From positions 1 to 54,927 of the forward strand of contig CAIOHZ010000006.1 of NCBI GenBank assembly GCA_903858165.1: a DNA stretch of 54,927 bases, read 5' to 3'. Each line of letters begins with the position of its first letter. The first letter of the stretch is position 1. The stretch is from an uncultured Pseudomonadota bacterium (GTDB lineage: Bacteria; Pseudomonadota; Gammaproteobacteria; Steroidobacterales; Steroidobacteraceae). Shown one piece after another: positions 43,959 to 52,978 of the stretch. A program made the position numbers and the translations under genes. The notes under the pieces were generated by a model, which was given only the letters and a program-made list of their open reading frames with translations, did not search any database and was not told the DNA's origin.

Positions 43959-46154
43959 TCAATGCTGCGACTTGGCTATCGGCAGCAAGTCAAACCGCCG
44001 AAACAGAGCGTCCGGATCCGGGTCGTGTCCGCGAAACTCGCGGAATGCCTCCTGCATCGGCTGCGTATTTCCAGCATCAAGAATTGTGCGCCTGTACCGC
44101 GCGGCAACCTCTTGATCATAGAACCCACCAGGAGCCTCCAGATAGGCTTCGGCGATATCGGCGGCGATAGCATCGGACCAGAGGTAAGTGTAGACACCGG
44201 CCGAATAGGCCTCGGTAAACGTATGGAAAGCACTGGAGACCGGCAGCAATGGCTTTATGGCTGCAGGCGTCTTGAGTGCCGCCAGAATCTTTTTTTCTTC
44301 CTCAACGGCATCAATGGAACGCCCATCGGCAAGCAAGTGGAGGCGAAGATCGACCAGCGCTGTTGCCAAAAACTCAAGATTCACGCTAAACACACGATCG
44401 TGCTTCAAGGAACGCTCTACCTTGTCGATCAGTTCCAAGGGCATTGGGGCTCCGGTCTGGTAGTGCCGAGCGAACCGCAGCAGCAGTTTGCGATCGAGTA
44501 ACCATCGCTCATTCAGCAATGAAGGAACCTCGACGAAATCCCATGGCACGTTGGTCGAACCTAGAGCGCGGTAAGTCGACCGGTTCGAGAGCATGTGGAG
44601 CGCGTGGCCAAATTCATGACAGAGCACATTTGCCACTTCCCAAGCCAGTAATGGCGGCTCCGAATTCAGCGGGCGCATGACATTCGAGTGCAGTGTCACC
44701 ACCGGCAGCAAGTGCGCAGGCCCACGAACAGCGGACTGATACTCTGCCGTCCAAGAAGCTGGGCCTTTACCAGTCCGCTGGAAAAGGTCGAGGTAGAGAA
44801 CCCCAACTACTTCCCCGTCTCGAGATACTTCATACACACGAATTTCCGGAGCCAATACAGGAGCATCGTGTATTTCCTTGAATTTCAGTCCGTAGGTGCT
44901 TTCAGCCGCCCACATCATGCCGTCGACGACATTCTGCAGTGCCAGATAGGGACGGACAGCCTCGGCATCAAGCCCAAAGGCTTCCTGTCGGTACTTCTCG
45001 GCGTAGTACAACTTGTCCCAGGGCGCCAGCGTTATACCGGCATGTTCCCTGTTAGCCATTTTCTGCAAGTTCGCTATTTCTTCCTGCGTTTTCGGCAGTA
45101 ACAGTTCCCACGCGCGTTCCAACATTACCGCGGCAGTCTCCGGTTTACCGACCATGCGTGGCGCTGTTGCATAATGAGCATAAGTTGAATAGCCAAAAAG
45201 CTTCGCGCGTTCTCCGCGGAGTTGCAGGATTTCTTTCATCACAGGCGCATTGTCGTAAGGGCCACGATTGTTGCCACGTGATTCCCAAAGGCGAAACACG
45301 CGTTCACGCAGCGGCCGTGATTCAGCCGAGGTCAATACCGGCCAGACACTCGGACGTTGCATGGGAATGGCCCATTTCGTTGCTTGCCCGCGAGCGACGG
45401 CAGCGGTTTTTGCTGCCGCTATGCGGTCTTCCTTTAGCCCTTTGAGTTCCGCGACATCATCTACATAGACGACGAGTGCTGCCTCTTCGCGAGTCAAATT
45501 CTGGCCAAATTGCGTGATGAGCGTGGCAATGCGCGCGTTTATCGTTTTGAGTTGCGCTTGTTTTTCCAGTTCGAGAGAAGCGCCACGGCGCACCATGTTG
45601 TCGCGCACAACAACCACCAATCGTCTGGCGTCTGGTGTTGGTGCAGAGGCCGGTAATGCCTTGAACACGGTGTCGATACGTCGAAACAGTTGGGGGTCAA
45701 AGGCAGTTTCATCTTCCAGTGCTGTCCAGAGAGGTAGTACCCGTCCAGCGACAGCGCGTAAATCATCGCTACTGGCAGCAGCCAGCAGTTCTTGCAGCAG
45801 TCCCTGGATTCTGGCCATCTCCAATCCACTGGCATCCAAAGCCGCTATCGTGTTTTCGAACGTTGGTGGCGCAGGGTTGGCAACGATGGCAGCCACTTCC
45901 TGGCGCTTCGTGGCGATGGCGTGCAGGCACGCAGCTTCGATATTCGCAGGCGTAGCGTGATCTACTGGCGGCAGTCCACCATACGGACCCGGCCACTCCA
46001 CCAGCAGCCGTTCTGTTGGGTTCAGGTCCGCGGGTGTAGGTGCCGCAGAGGATACCCCGGCACTGGCGATCAGAAATCCGGCCAAGAGTGTGCCCGCTAC
46101 CGCGATGGTGGTGGGTAAGCGCCACCCCCGGCGAACCGATGGATTTCGTTTCAT
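43959..46154 (-). CDS. Exported M3-family oligopeptidase
   Basis: A 731-residue protein with an N-terminal signal/anchor (about 12-37, ending VSSA). It carries the M3 zinc motif NVLCHEFGHALHML (H513, E514, H517) and the following Glu in the EVPSLLNE segment, the usual third ligand. Such Dcp/oligopeptidase-A-like enzymes cleave short peptides; export predicts a periplasmic site. It is the first gene of a leftward unit (M19, P450, araC follow) and carries the candidate AraC array about 100 bp upstream. Confidence 0.92.
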   Translation of the reverse strand: MKRNPSVRRGWRLPTTIAVAGTLLAGFLIASAGVSSAAPTPADLNPTERLLVEWPGPYGGLPPVDHATPANIEAACLHAIATKRQEVAAIVANPAPPTFENTIAALDASGLEMARIQGLLQELLAAASSDDLRAVAGRVLPLWTALEDETAFDPQLFRRIDTVFKALPASAPTPDARRLVVVVRDNMVRRGASLELEKQAQLKTINARIATLITQFGQNLTREEAALVVYVDDVAELKGLKEDRIAAAKTAAVARGQATKWAIPMQRPSVWPVLTSAESRPLRERVFRLWESRGNNRGPYDNAPVMKEILQLRGERAKLFGYSTYAHYATAPRMVGKPETAAVMLERAWELLLPKTQEEIANLQKMANREHAGITLAPWDKLYYAEKYRQEAFGLDAEAVRPYLALQNVVDGMMWAAESTYGLKFKEIHDAPVLAPEIRVYEVSRDGEVVGVLYLDLFQRTGKGPASWTAEYQSAVRGPAHLLPVVTLHSNVMRPLNSEPPLLAWEVANVLCHEFGHALHMLSNRSTYRALGSTNVPWDFVEVPSLLNERWLLDRKLLLRFARHYQTGAPMPLELIDKVERSLKHDRVFSVNLEFLATALVDLRLHLLADGRSIDAVEEEKKILAALKTPAAIKPLLPVSSAFHTFTEAYSAGVYTYLWSDAIAADIAEAYLEAPGGFYDQEVAARYRRTILDAGNTQPMQEAFREFRGHDPDPDALFRRFDLLPIAKSQH

Positions 46155-46252
46155 GAACGCCCCCTAGTTTCGCCAGCCGTTGGAGCAGTGCTCTTTGGCC
46201 GATTTACAGAACACCGAATGCCCGAGTTTAGCCATTTCCGCCTCATCCATTC

Positions 46253-46288
46253 GGGCTGGCGTTACTCAAAATTGGGCTGGGCGTTACG
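46253..46288 (-). promoter_or_regulatory. Tandem-repeat candidate AraC operator upstream of M3 peptidase unit
   Basis: Two direct copies of GTAACGCC(C)AGCCC on the minus strand, 22 bp apart, equivalent to the array at 40444-40479. TAAACT lies 21 bp further on as a possible -10 element, about 80 bp before the ATG at 46154. The matched distance to the next promoter-like element in both copies supports a shared regulator. Confidence 0.6.
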
Positions 46289-46330
46289 GTTGGCGCGCGG
46301 ACACTATCAGTCACTTCAATGGCAGTCGCT

Positions 46331-46528
46331 TCAATGGCTGCGCATAGCAGCCGGGCGCTGCGCGGGGTCCGTCCGACGTTCGAGGTATTCCAGCGCCAGC
46401 AGCAGCAACCAAGACACCGCGAAATACAACACCGAGATGATGAGCGGAGTGAATGCGTCGAAGGTTCGGCTGCGAATGATGTCAGCCGCTTCATTTATCG
46501 ATTCCTGCGGAACGCCCCGCGGATTATT
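46331..46528 (-). pseudogene. C-terminal remnant of a polar amino-acid ABC transporter permease
   Basis: About 65 codons on the minus strand read ESINEAADIIRSRTFDAFTP and then a membrane segment and LEYLERRTDP, matching the last loop, last helix and tail of HisM/ArtM-type permeases (pattern '..A..I.a.TF..F..y..valiY...ERR'). The rest of that protein is absent: the frame continues only as the antisense of the sulfotransferase gene. A decayed relic of an earlier amino-acid transporter; a small membrane protein is the alternative. It fills part of the 455-bp gap between the M3 peptidase and the sulfotransferase. Confidence 0.5.
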
Positions 46529-46609
46529 CCCTAGCGCCAAACCCCAGCCAATCTTACGGCGTGCCCGCCGCTCAGGGTAGTATTCAGCAACCCCCTCCAC
46601 CGAGCCGCC

Positions 46610-47614
46610 ATGTCCATTAGTTTTGAACGCCCCGTCTTCCTCATGGGTGCCCCCCGCTCCTGCAGCACCCTGCTGTTCCAAACGCTGGCGCAGAGCGGGC
46701 ACCTTTGGTCCATCGGCGACGAAAGCCACCACCTCATCGAGCAGTTCCCCCAGCTGAACCCGCTGGAGCAGGCGGACTCGAACCGCGTGACGGCCGATGC
46801 TTTGGACGCGCCCCTGCGCGACGGGCTCCGTGAGGCCTTTGCGCAGCAGCTCCGTGACCGCACCGGCCGTTCGCCCACGCCCGATAGCGCCGTGCGGCTG
46901 CTGGAGAAAACGCCAAAAAACGCGCTGCGTATTCCGTTCCTGAACGCGCTGTTCCCGGACGCCCTGTTCATCCACTTGGTGCGGGACCCGAAAGACAACC
47001 TCAGCAGCATCATGGACGCCTGGCGCTCGCGTCGCTTCGTGACCTACCCCAGCTTCGGCACGGTAAATGGGCCGTGGTCCTTGCTGCTGCCTCCAGGTTG
47101 GCGCAGCCAACTGGGCCAGCCCTTGGCCGAAGTGGCAGCCTTTCAGTGGCAGGCCGCCCACCGACACATCCTCGACGACCTCGCCGCCATCGCGCCCGAG
47201 CGCCGCTGCACTGTCAATGCCGCCGAACTCCTGCAAGACCCGCGCACGTTGGTGGACAAGCTGTTCCGGTTCATCGGCATTCCGGTCGATGAGCAATTCG
47301 CGGCGTACTTGGCAAAGCCCCTGCCCACCTCGGTGCATACGCTCACCCCGCCGCAAGCCGAAAAATGGCGCCGCAACGGTGCTTCGGTGGTGCGCGTCTG
47401 GCCGCAGCTGGCCCCGCTCATCGCCGAGCTCAATGCTTCACTGAATCCGGGCACTCCGCCGCTGGATGCCACACCGCCGCCGGTCGATGCCCAAGACACG
47501 GCCAACGCCGTGTCGGTGAATGGCTTCGGCATGGCGGGGGAGCCCAGCCGCAATTCGCCGTGCCCCTGCGGTTCCGGCCTGCGCTTCAAAGCCTGCCACG
47601 GACAGCTGCCGTGA
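46610..47614 (+). CDS. PAPS-dependent sulfotransferase fused to a C-terminal SEC-C zinc motif
   Basis: A 334-residue protein. The N-terminus has the PAPS 5'-phosphosulfate loop PVFLMGAPRSCSTLLFQ, and a 3'-phosphate site in FIHLVRDPKDNLSSI. Residues about 315-334 are a SEC-C zinc motif, RNSPCPCGSGLRFKACHG, normally found on SecA and stray single-domain proteins. Sulfotransferases transfer sulfate to hydroxyl or amine groups, including Tyr. The stop overlaps the GTG start of the hydroxylase gene, so the two products are made together. The ATG at 46610 has no strong ribosome-binding site. Confidence 0.88.
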   Translation: MSISFERPVFLMGAPRSCSTLLFQTLAQSGHLWSIGDESHHLIEQFPQLNPLEQADSNRVTADALDAPLRDGLREAFAQQLRDRTGRSPTPDSAVRLLEKTPKNALRIPFLNALFPDALFIHLVRDPKDNLSSIMDAWRSRRFVTYPSFGTVNGPWSLLLPPGWRSQLGQPLAEVAAFQWQAAHRHILDDLAAIAPERRCTVNAAELLQDPRTLVDKLFRFIGIPVDEQFAAYLAKPLPTSVHTLTPPQAEKWRRNGASVVRVWPQLAPLIAELNASLNPGTPPLDATPPPVDAQDTANAVSVNGFGMAGEPSRNSPCPCGSGLRFKACHGQLP

Positions 47615-48735
47615 AGTTGGAAGCCCCGTTCATTCCATTGCCACTGCGGTTCGATGTGGCGCGTCTTGCCCACGAACTGGCCTTGTTGGAAAGCGCGCAG
47701 TGGCGCCTGCACCCGGACAAGACCAACGGCAACTCGGCGCTGCCGCTCATCTCGGCCGGCGGGGGCGACAACGACGACGCCACCGGCGACATGCAGCCCA
47801 CGCCATGGCTGGAGCGTTCGCCTTATTTGCGCCAAGTCATCGCCAGCTTCAACGAAGTATTCGGCCGCTCGCGCTTCATGCGGCTAGCGCCCGGCTGCGA
47901 AGTGAGTGAACACGTCGACGTTCACCATCACTGGTTCAATCGCGTGCGCATCCATGTGCCGGTGGTCACCAACCCGGGCGTCATCTTTCACTGCGGCGGT
48001 GAACAGCGGCATATGGCGGCTGGTGAATGCTGGATCTTCGACACTTGGCGCCTGCACCGTGTCGTGAATGACGGTCAAGAAGAACGCACGCACTTGGTCA
48101 TCGACACCGCGGGTTCCTCACGTTTCTGGGAGATGGCCGCGCGCGCTCATGCAGCCGTGCGTAACGGTACGCCGCTAGAGCCCAAGTTCATCCCGTACGT
48201 GGAAGGCTTGCAGTCCACGGTGCTCACCGAACGTTATGGCCAGCAAACGGTCATGTCTCCCGGCGAGGTGGACCACTTGGTCGGCGACCTCATTCGCGAT
48301 TTCACTTCGTGCGCAGGCAATTCGCCGGCACTAGTCGCCACTTACGCGCGTGTACTGAGCGGATTCTGCAAAGACTGGCGCGCGCTGTGGTACCAGTACG
48401 GCATTCAGGAAGCCGGCTGGCTGCATTACGACGCTTTGCTGAAAGCCACGCTCGCCGCGCTGCCCGACACCACTCCCCCGCTATTACTGAGCAACAACGA
48501 CGTGGAAGCCAAGCGCGCGTTCCTGGAACGTGTGGGCTACGCCGCCGTCGTACCGCGGGTACACGAGCAGTTCGTAAAGGGCGTGGCGCCGCTGAAGGTC
48601 GCGTCCGTAACGACCGCACCGCTGCCCGCGCCAGCGCGCCCAGCGCCCGCCTTCGACCCGAACCTCTCACGCAACGCGCCATGCCCTTGTGGCTCCGGCC
48701 AACGCTACAAGCACTGCCACGGCGCCAATCTCTAG
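47611..48735 (+). CDS. Aspartyl/asparaginyl beta-hydroxylase-like oxygenase fused to a SEC-C motif
   Basis: A 374-residue protein from a GTG at 47611 that overlaps the sulfotransferase stop (GTGA). The oxygenase domain holds CEVSEHVDVHHHWFNRVRIH (HxD) and a distal His in TWRLHRVVND, the Fe(II)/2-oxoglutarate triad region of Asp/Asn beta-hydroxylases. A helical region follows, then a Pro/Ala linker and a terminal SEC-C motif RNAPCPCGSGQRYKHCHG, almost the same as in the preceding gene. It may hydroxylate a side chain of a peptide or protein shared with the sulfotransferase. Confidence 0.85.
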   Translation: MKLEAPFIPLPLRFDVARLAHELALLESAQWRLHPDKTNGNSALPLISAGGGDNDDATGDMQPTPWLERSPYLRQVIASFNEVFGRSRFMRLAPGCEVSEHVDVHHHWFNRVRIHVPVVTNPGVIFHCGGEQRHMAAGECWIFDTWRLHRVVNDGQEERTHLVIDTAGSSRFWEMAARAHAAVRNGTPLEPKFIPYVEGLQSTVLTERYGQQTVMSPGEVDHLVGDLIRDFTSCAGNSPALVATYARVLSGFCKDWRALWYQYGIQEAGWLHYDALLKATLAALPDTTPPLLLSNNDVEAKRAFLERVGYAAVVPRVHEQFVKGVAPLKVASVTTAPLPAPARPAPAFDPNLSRNAPCPCGSGQRYKHCHGANL

Positions 48736-48745
48736 GAACTCACCC

Positions 48746-50185
48746 ATGAAACGCCACGCCACACCCATCCTGTTCGCCAGCGTCTTGCTCGCCACGGCAT
48801 TGGCCGCGCCGCTAGCGAACGCTGCGGCCAAGCCAGCCGCTGACGCCGCCGCAGGAGAGACGGCCTTCCGCAGTCTCTACAAGGAATTGGTGGAAGTGGA
48901 GTCCACGTTGTCCGCGGGTAAATGCACTGAAGCGGCCGCTGCCATGCGCACGCGCTTGCTCGCCGCCGGCTTCCCGGCCGCAGACGCCGAGATGGTGGAC
49001 GTACCCGGCCACCCGAATGATGGTGGCTTGGTGGCGGTGTACCGTGGCAAGAACCTCGCTTTGAAGCCGTTGCTGTTACTGGCACACGTGGATGTGGTGG
49101 AAGCCAACCGCGCCGACTGGGAACGTGACCCGTTCAAACTGGTGGAAGAGGATGGCTTTTTCTACGCACGTGGTGCCAGCGACGACAAAGCCATGGCCGC
49201 TATCTTCACCGACACGTTCATCCGTTTTCGACAGCAGGGCTACCAGCCGCAGCGCACCTTGAAGCTGGCGCTGACTTGCGGCGAAGAAACGCCCGACGAC
49301 ACAAATACCGTGAAGTGGTTGGTGGCGAACCGGCGCGATCTCATTGATGCCGTCTTCGCGCTGAACGAAGGCGCCGGTGGCGAACTCGATGCCAGCGGCA
49401 AGCCGGTGGCGCTGCAAATTCAGGCAGGCGAGAAGACCTATCAGAACTTCCAGCTCGAGGTTACTGACGGCGGTGGCCACAGCTCGCGCCCCAAGCAGTC
49501 CACAGCCATCAGTGTTCTGGCGCAGGGCTTGGTGAAGCTGACGGCTTACCGCTTTCCGGTGACTTTGAACTCGACCACGCGTGCGTACTTCACTGCGCAG
49601 GCCAGCACGGCTCCGGCAGAAGTAGCTGGAGCAATGCGCGAAGTGATGGCGCGCCCGGATAACCTGGCCGCGCAAGACATCATTTGGAATGCGAGCCCAG
49701 GCTGGAACAGCATGCTGCGTACCACCTGCGTGGCCACGCAGCTAAGCGGCGGCCATGCGCCGAACGCCCTGCCGCAACGTGCACGCGCCAACGTGAATTG
49801 CCGCGTCTTTCCCGGCGTGGCGATTGAAGACGTGCGCCAACAGCTTGTAGCGGCGGTAGGCGATACGCGTGTTGTCGTTACCACCGCTGGCGACCTGGGT
49901 TTTACCACCGTGCCGCCGGTCATCGGTGAAGACCTGCTGGCCACTGTGCGCCAAGTCGCCGCTGGCATTTGGCCCGGCGTCCCCGTGGTGCCCACCATGT
50001 CCACGGGCGCCACCGATGGCCGCTTCCTGAATGCCGCCGGCATTCCCACTTATGGGCTTTCTGGGCTGTTCCATGATGCGGAAGGTCCGCGGGCGCATGG
50101 CTTGAACGAACGCATTCGCGTGAAGTCGCTGCTCGACGGCCGCGTGTTCCTCTACGAAACCGTGCGCGCGCTGTCAGAAAAATAG
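48746..50185 (+). CDS. Exported M20-family metallopeptidase
   Basis: A 479-residue protein from the ATG at 48746 (AGGA 8 bp upstream), 10 bp after the hydroxylase stop. Signal peptide about 1-26 (ending ANAA). M20 residues are visible: LLLLAHVDVVEA (HxD), RGASDDKAM (the bridging Asp), TCGEETPDD (general-base Glu pair) and a dimerisation domain in the middle. These di-zinc enzymes cleave dipeptides or N-acyl amino acids. Being in one unit with a sulfotransferase and a hydroxylase, it may act on modified peptides or release modified amino acids (inference). Confidence 0.9.
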   Translation: MKRHATPILFASVLLATALAAPLANAAAKPAADAAAGETAFRSLYKELVEVESTLSAGKCTEAAAAMRTRLLAAGFPAADAEMVDVPGHPNDGGLVAVYRGKNLALKPLLLLAHVDVVEANRADWERDPFKLVEEDGFFYARGASDDKAMAAIFTDTFIRFRQQGYQPQRTLKLALTCGEETPDDTNTVKWLVANRRDLIDAVFALNEGAGGELDASGKPVALQIQAGEKTYQNFQLEVTDGGGHSSRPKQSTAISVLAQGLVKLTAYRFPVTLNSTTRAYFTAQASTAPAEVAGAMREVMARPDNLAAQDIIWNASPGWNSMLRTTCVATQLSGGHAPNALPQRARANVNCRVFPGVAIEDVRQQLVAAVGDTRVVVTTAGDLGFTTVPPVIGEDLLATVRQVAAGIWPGVPVVPTMSTGATDGRFLNAAGIPTYGLSGLFHDAEGPRAHGLNERIRVKSLLDGRVFLYETVRALSEK

Positions 50186-50244
50186 GTACTCAGGCACTCC
50201 CGGCACGCTAATTCAGGGCGACAAGGCCGCGGTGATGGTGCCGG

Positions 50245-51492
50245 CTACTTGCCGGACATCCGTCGTCGCAGGTACGCGCCGCCATCCTGGTAGTCCGTCG
50301 GTAGATATTCAAGGAAGGCATTCGGCCCGAACACCGGTTCGTACTGCTGCAACACCGGCAATAACAGCGCCACTGGCACTTCTGCCATACGCCGCGTCTT
50401 GCGGAAACTCGCCAGCGGAATACTCGCCGTCGCCATATCTTCATGGTGGTTTTCGGTCTGCCCGATGACCGTACCCCGCGCATCGCAGATAACCGTGCCT
50501 TCGTCTTTCGCCCCTGCCGCGTCCATGAACCCGAGGTTGTCCGGCGACACGGAATTGCCCACCCCTACGGTGTAGCAACGGTTCGCACGCGCAGTAGCCT
50601 TGGCCGATTCAGCATTAGAACCGCCCGTCACGGTAAGAATGAGCAGTTCCGCGCCCTTCATCGCCATGCACTGGTACAAAATCGGTTCCATGCCTACGGA
50701 CGTCATGGCGATGTTGCCGATATCCGTCCGTGCAATGGGAAGCACCGCATCCCATCCATACATTTCCACATAGCGGTCCAGCACATCGTAGGTAGTGGTG
50801 CCGATCAGCGCCCCTTCACCAAATAAGCCGAGTGCGTTCCGCGACTTCCACTGCGTCGACACAATCTCGCCCGTGGGCCCCACGATGACCGACATGTTGA
50901 TAACGTGGCCCGGCCAGTCCTTCAATTTCGCGTAGCAGCCGAAGGCGATGTAGCAGTTATAGCGCTTGGCCCGCGCGCCGATGGCTTGCGTTTCGGGCCC
51001 GGGCAGGTCAATGGCGACGCGCTGCAGTTCCTTGCGCGTCCAAGGCTGGAAGCCCTGTAGCGGGAACTCGTGCAGGCAGATGAGGTCTTGGTGGCTACCC
51101 CAGCGCTGCTCTCCGCCCCATTCTTCGGGCGAGCCTTGTGCCAAATCAATCAGCCGCAGCATATGGTCCAGATTGCTTTGCATGGTGGCGGCAAGGTTGC
51201 GCACGTCCACCGAACGCACCCGCGACTGCAGCGCCGCGACACTGATGGTGTCCTGGCGCAGCGGCGAGGAGAGGTAGACGCCGCGCTTTGCAGCGGAGAC
51301 AGCGGCCTTGCCGTCCGACGCCGCAGCGGAGGTTCCCGGCGCAGGGTCCGGGGCCGGCGTTACTTCCGCACCAGCACTAGCACTAGCACTGAACGCCGCC
51401 ATGCCCGCGCCAGCCAGCCCGGCCAAGCCCGCGCCCTGCAGGAACTGACGACGCAGACGGTCGGCCGGTTGGGTGTCTTTCTTGCGCGCCAT
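50245..51492 (-). CDS. Tat-exported nitrilase-fold (carbon-nitrogen hydrolase) protein lacking the catalytic Cys
   Basis: From the ATG at 51492 a 415-residue protein with a twin-arginine-type signal (RLRRQFLQGAGLAGLAGAG). The CN-hydrolase sandwich is shown by ICLHEFPLQG (Glu), IVSTQWKSRNALG (Lys) and AMKGAELLILTVTGG. The segment that should carry the catalytic Cys reads IAMTSVGMEPILYQC, with Thr at the Cys position, so ordinary amidase or nitrilase chemistry is doubtful. Secreted forms of this family are uncommon. It lies between convergent (M20) and divergent (binding protein) genes with its own promoter region. Confidence 0.82.
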   Translation of the reverse strand: MARKKDTQPADRLRRQFLQGAGLAGLAGAGMAAFSASASAGAEVTPAPDPAPGTSAAASDGKAAVSAAKRGVYLSSPLRQDTISVAALQSRVRSVDVRNLAATMQSNLDHMLRLIDLAQGSPEEWGGEQRWGSHQDLICLHEFPLQGFQPWTRKELQRVAIDLPGPETQAIGARAKRYNCYIAFGCYAKLKDWPGHVINMSVIVGPTGEIVSTQWKSRNALGLFGEGALIGTTTYDVLDRYVEMYGWDAVLPIARTDIGNIAMTSVGMEPILYQCMAMKGAELLILTVTGGSNAESAKATARANRCYTVGVGNSVSPDNLGFMDAAGAKDEGTVICDARGTVIGQTENHHEDMATASIPLASFRKTRRMAEVPVALLLPVLQQYEPVFGPNAFLEYLPTDYQDGGAYLRRRMSGK

Positions 51493-51659
51493 GCTTCCCC
51501 CTCGGGCGTTTAGCCCGTTTGTGTTGTGGTTGGAGCGTAGCGCGCCGTGGCTTGCGGCGAAACTGGGTAAAAGGCGCAGTTGTCGGCGGCGCAAGGACGG
51601 TCTACCCTTCGGGCCGCACTTTGCGCCCGCCCGTTCATGGCCCTAACGGAACCCTCTTC

Positions 51660-52796
51660 TTGCTCCAATTCCCCGTTCGTACCGCGCTAATGCCAGCACT
51701 GTTCGCGCTGACTTTGCCATTGGCCGGCTGCTTCGAGAAAAAGCACAGCAGCCCCGCCGCCATCGTCATCGCCCTCGAGGCGCCGCTTACTGGCGCCCAG
51801 ACTTCCAACGGGCAAGACATGCTGCGAGGCGTGCAGTTGGCCGTGGAAGAAGTGAACCGCGCCGGCGGTGTCTTGGGCAGGCCCGTGGTGCTGGTACCCG
51901 CCGATGACCGAGCCGACCCCACGCAAGCCCTGGCCGTCGCTGCCCGAGTAAAGCAGGAAGGCGCTGTGGCAGTCATCGGGCCCTACAACTCGGGCGTGGG
52001 GTTGGTGAATTTGCCGCAGTACACGCGGGACGGCATCGTCCCCGTGCACCTCACCTCCAGCGACGACACCACCGGTCAGGGCGTTACCGTGCAGCCTAAG
52101 AACAGCCAAATCTCGCCGCCGGAGATTGCCTACATTGCGGCGCTGCAGCCCACCACCGTCGCGGTACTGGTGGACCCTTCCGCCTATACCAGCAGCATGG
52201 CCCAGCGCATGGAAGCAGGCCTGATGGCGCGCGGCATCACGGCCATCCGTGTAGCAGTCACCCCCGGCCGCGCGGACTACACCGACGTCGTCCGTCAGTC
52301 GCTCGACCTGCAGCCGCAGGTGGTCTACGTCAGTACCTATTTCCCGGAAGGTGGCCTCATCGCGAAGGCCTTGGCCACGGAGGCGGCGGGTGGCCGTAAC
52401 GCTGCCTGCTTCATGGGGCTGGCCAACCAGGACCCCGATTTTGTGGCTACTGCCGGCATAGCCGACAGCCGGCGCTGTGTCTTCAGCGGTGTGCCGGAAC
52501 CGGACCAGATGCCAAGCGCCACCAACTATGCAGCCGCCTACCGCGCCCGTTTCTCCGGCACGAATCCGGGGGTGTGGGGCACGTTCACCTACGACTCGGC
52601 CAAGCTGCTGTTCCGCGCCATGACCGAGGCCCGCACCACAAGCTTCGAGCCCGTGCTGGGACAGCTACGTGCCACCACGAATTATCTCGGCGCCACCGGT
52701 CCCATCACCATCGATCCGCAGACGGGCAACCGCCCGAATGTGCCCGTGCGCATTCTCGGCGTTAATGCCAGCGGTAACTTCGTGGTTCTGCCGTAA
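51660..52796 (+). CDS. ABC-transporter substrate-binding lipoprotein (branched-chain amino-acid type)
   Basis: A periplasmic-binding protein of the type-1 (LivJ-like) fold. The lipoprotein signal runs to LTLPLAGC; the start is uncertain: a TTG at 51660 gives an Arg-containing signal, while the ATG at 51690 gives a very short one. The mature part has LEAPLTGAQTSNGQDMLRGV, LAVEEVNRAGGVLG and VIGPYNSG, typical of ABC binders of amino acids or other small organics. No permease or ATPase gene is adjacent, so it may work with a remote transporter or as a sensor. The frame also reads back to a start at 51519, but without a signal. Confidence 0.85.
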   Translation: MLQFPVRTALMPALFALTLPLAGCFEKKHSSPAAIVIALEAPLTGAQTSNGQDMLRGVQLAVEEVNRAGGVLGRPVVLVPADDRADPTQALAVAARVKQEGAVAVIGPYNSGVGLVNLPQYTRDGIVPVHLTSSDDTTGQGVTVQPKNSQISPPEIAYIAALQPTTVAVLVDPSAYTSSMAQRMEAGLMARGITAIRVAVTPGRADYTDVVRQSLDLQPQVVYVSTYFPEGGLIAKALATEAAGGRNAACFMGLANQDPDFVATAGIADSRRCVFSGVPEPDQMPSATNYAAAYRARFSGTNPGVWGTFTYDSAKLLFRAMTEARTTSFEPVLGQLRATTNYLGATGPITIDPQTGNRPNVPVRILGVNASGNFVVLP

Positions 52797-52978
52797 CGGC
52801 TTCCCACGGTCAGCTACGGTCCATCGCGGGCCATCACCGGTTCCCCGCAGCCATGGCTGAACGTGGACTTAACCCGCGCCGGAATCGCCCCATTGGCGAT
52901 GGATAGCTCGCTGGACAAGGGGTTGCGCGTCCAACATCATCAGGTTTGCGCTGCCAACTTCCTGCAGGATTTTCCCTC

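Noticed and set aside
46529-47356. Minus-strand frame opposite the sulfotransferase, continuing the permease relic
   Set aside because: The translation is antisense to a gene with PAPS-binding and SEC-C motifs; only the part below about 46528 shows permease likeness.
51366-51392. Short tandem repeat CACTAG in the nitrilase-like gene
   Set aside because: It simply encodes the Ala/Ser-rich end of the Tat signal peptide; no sign of regulation or slippage was seen.
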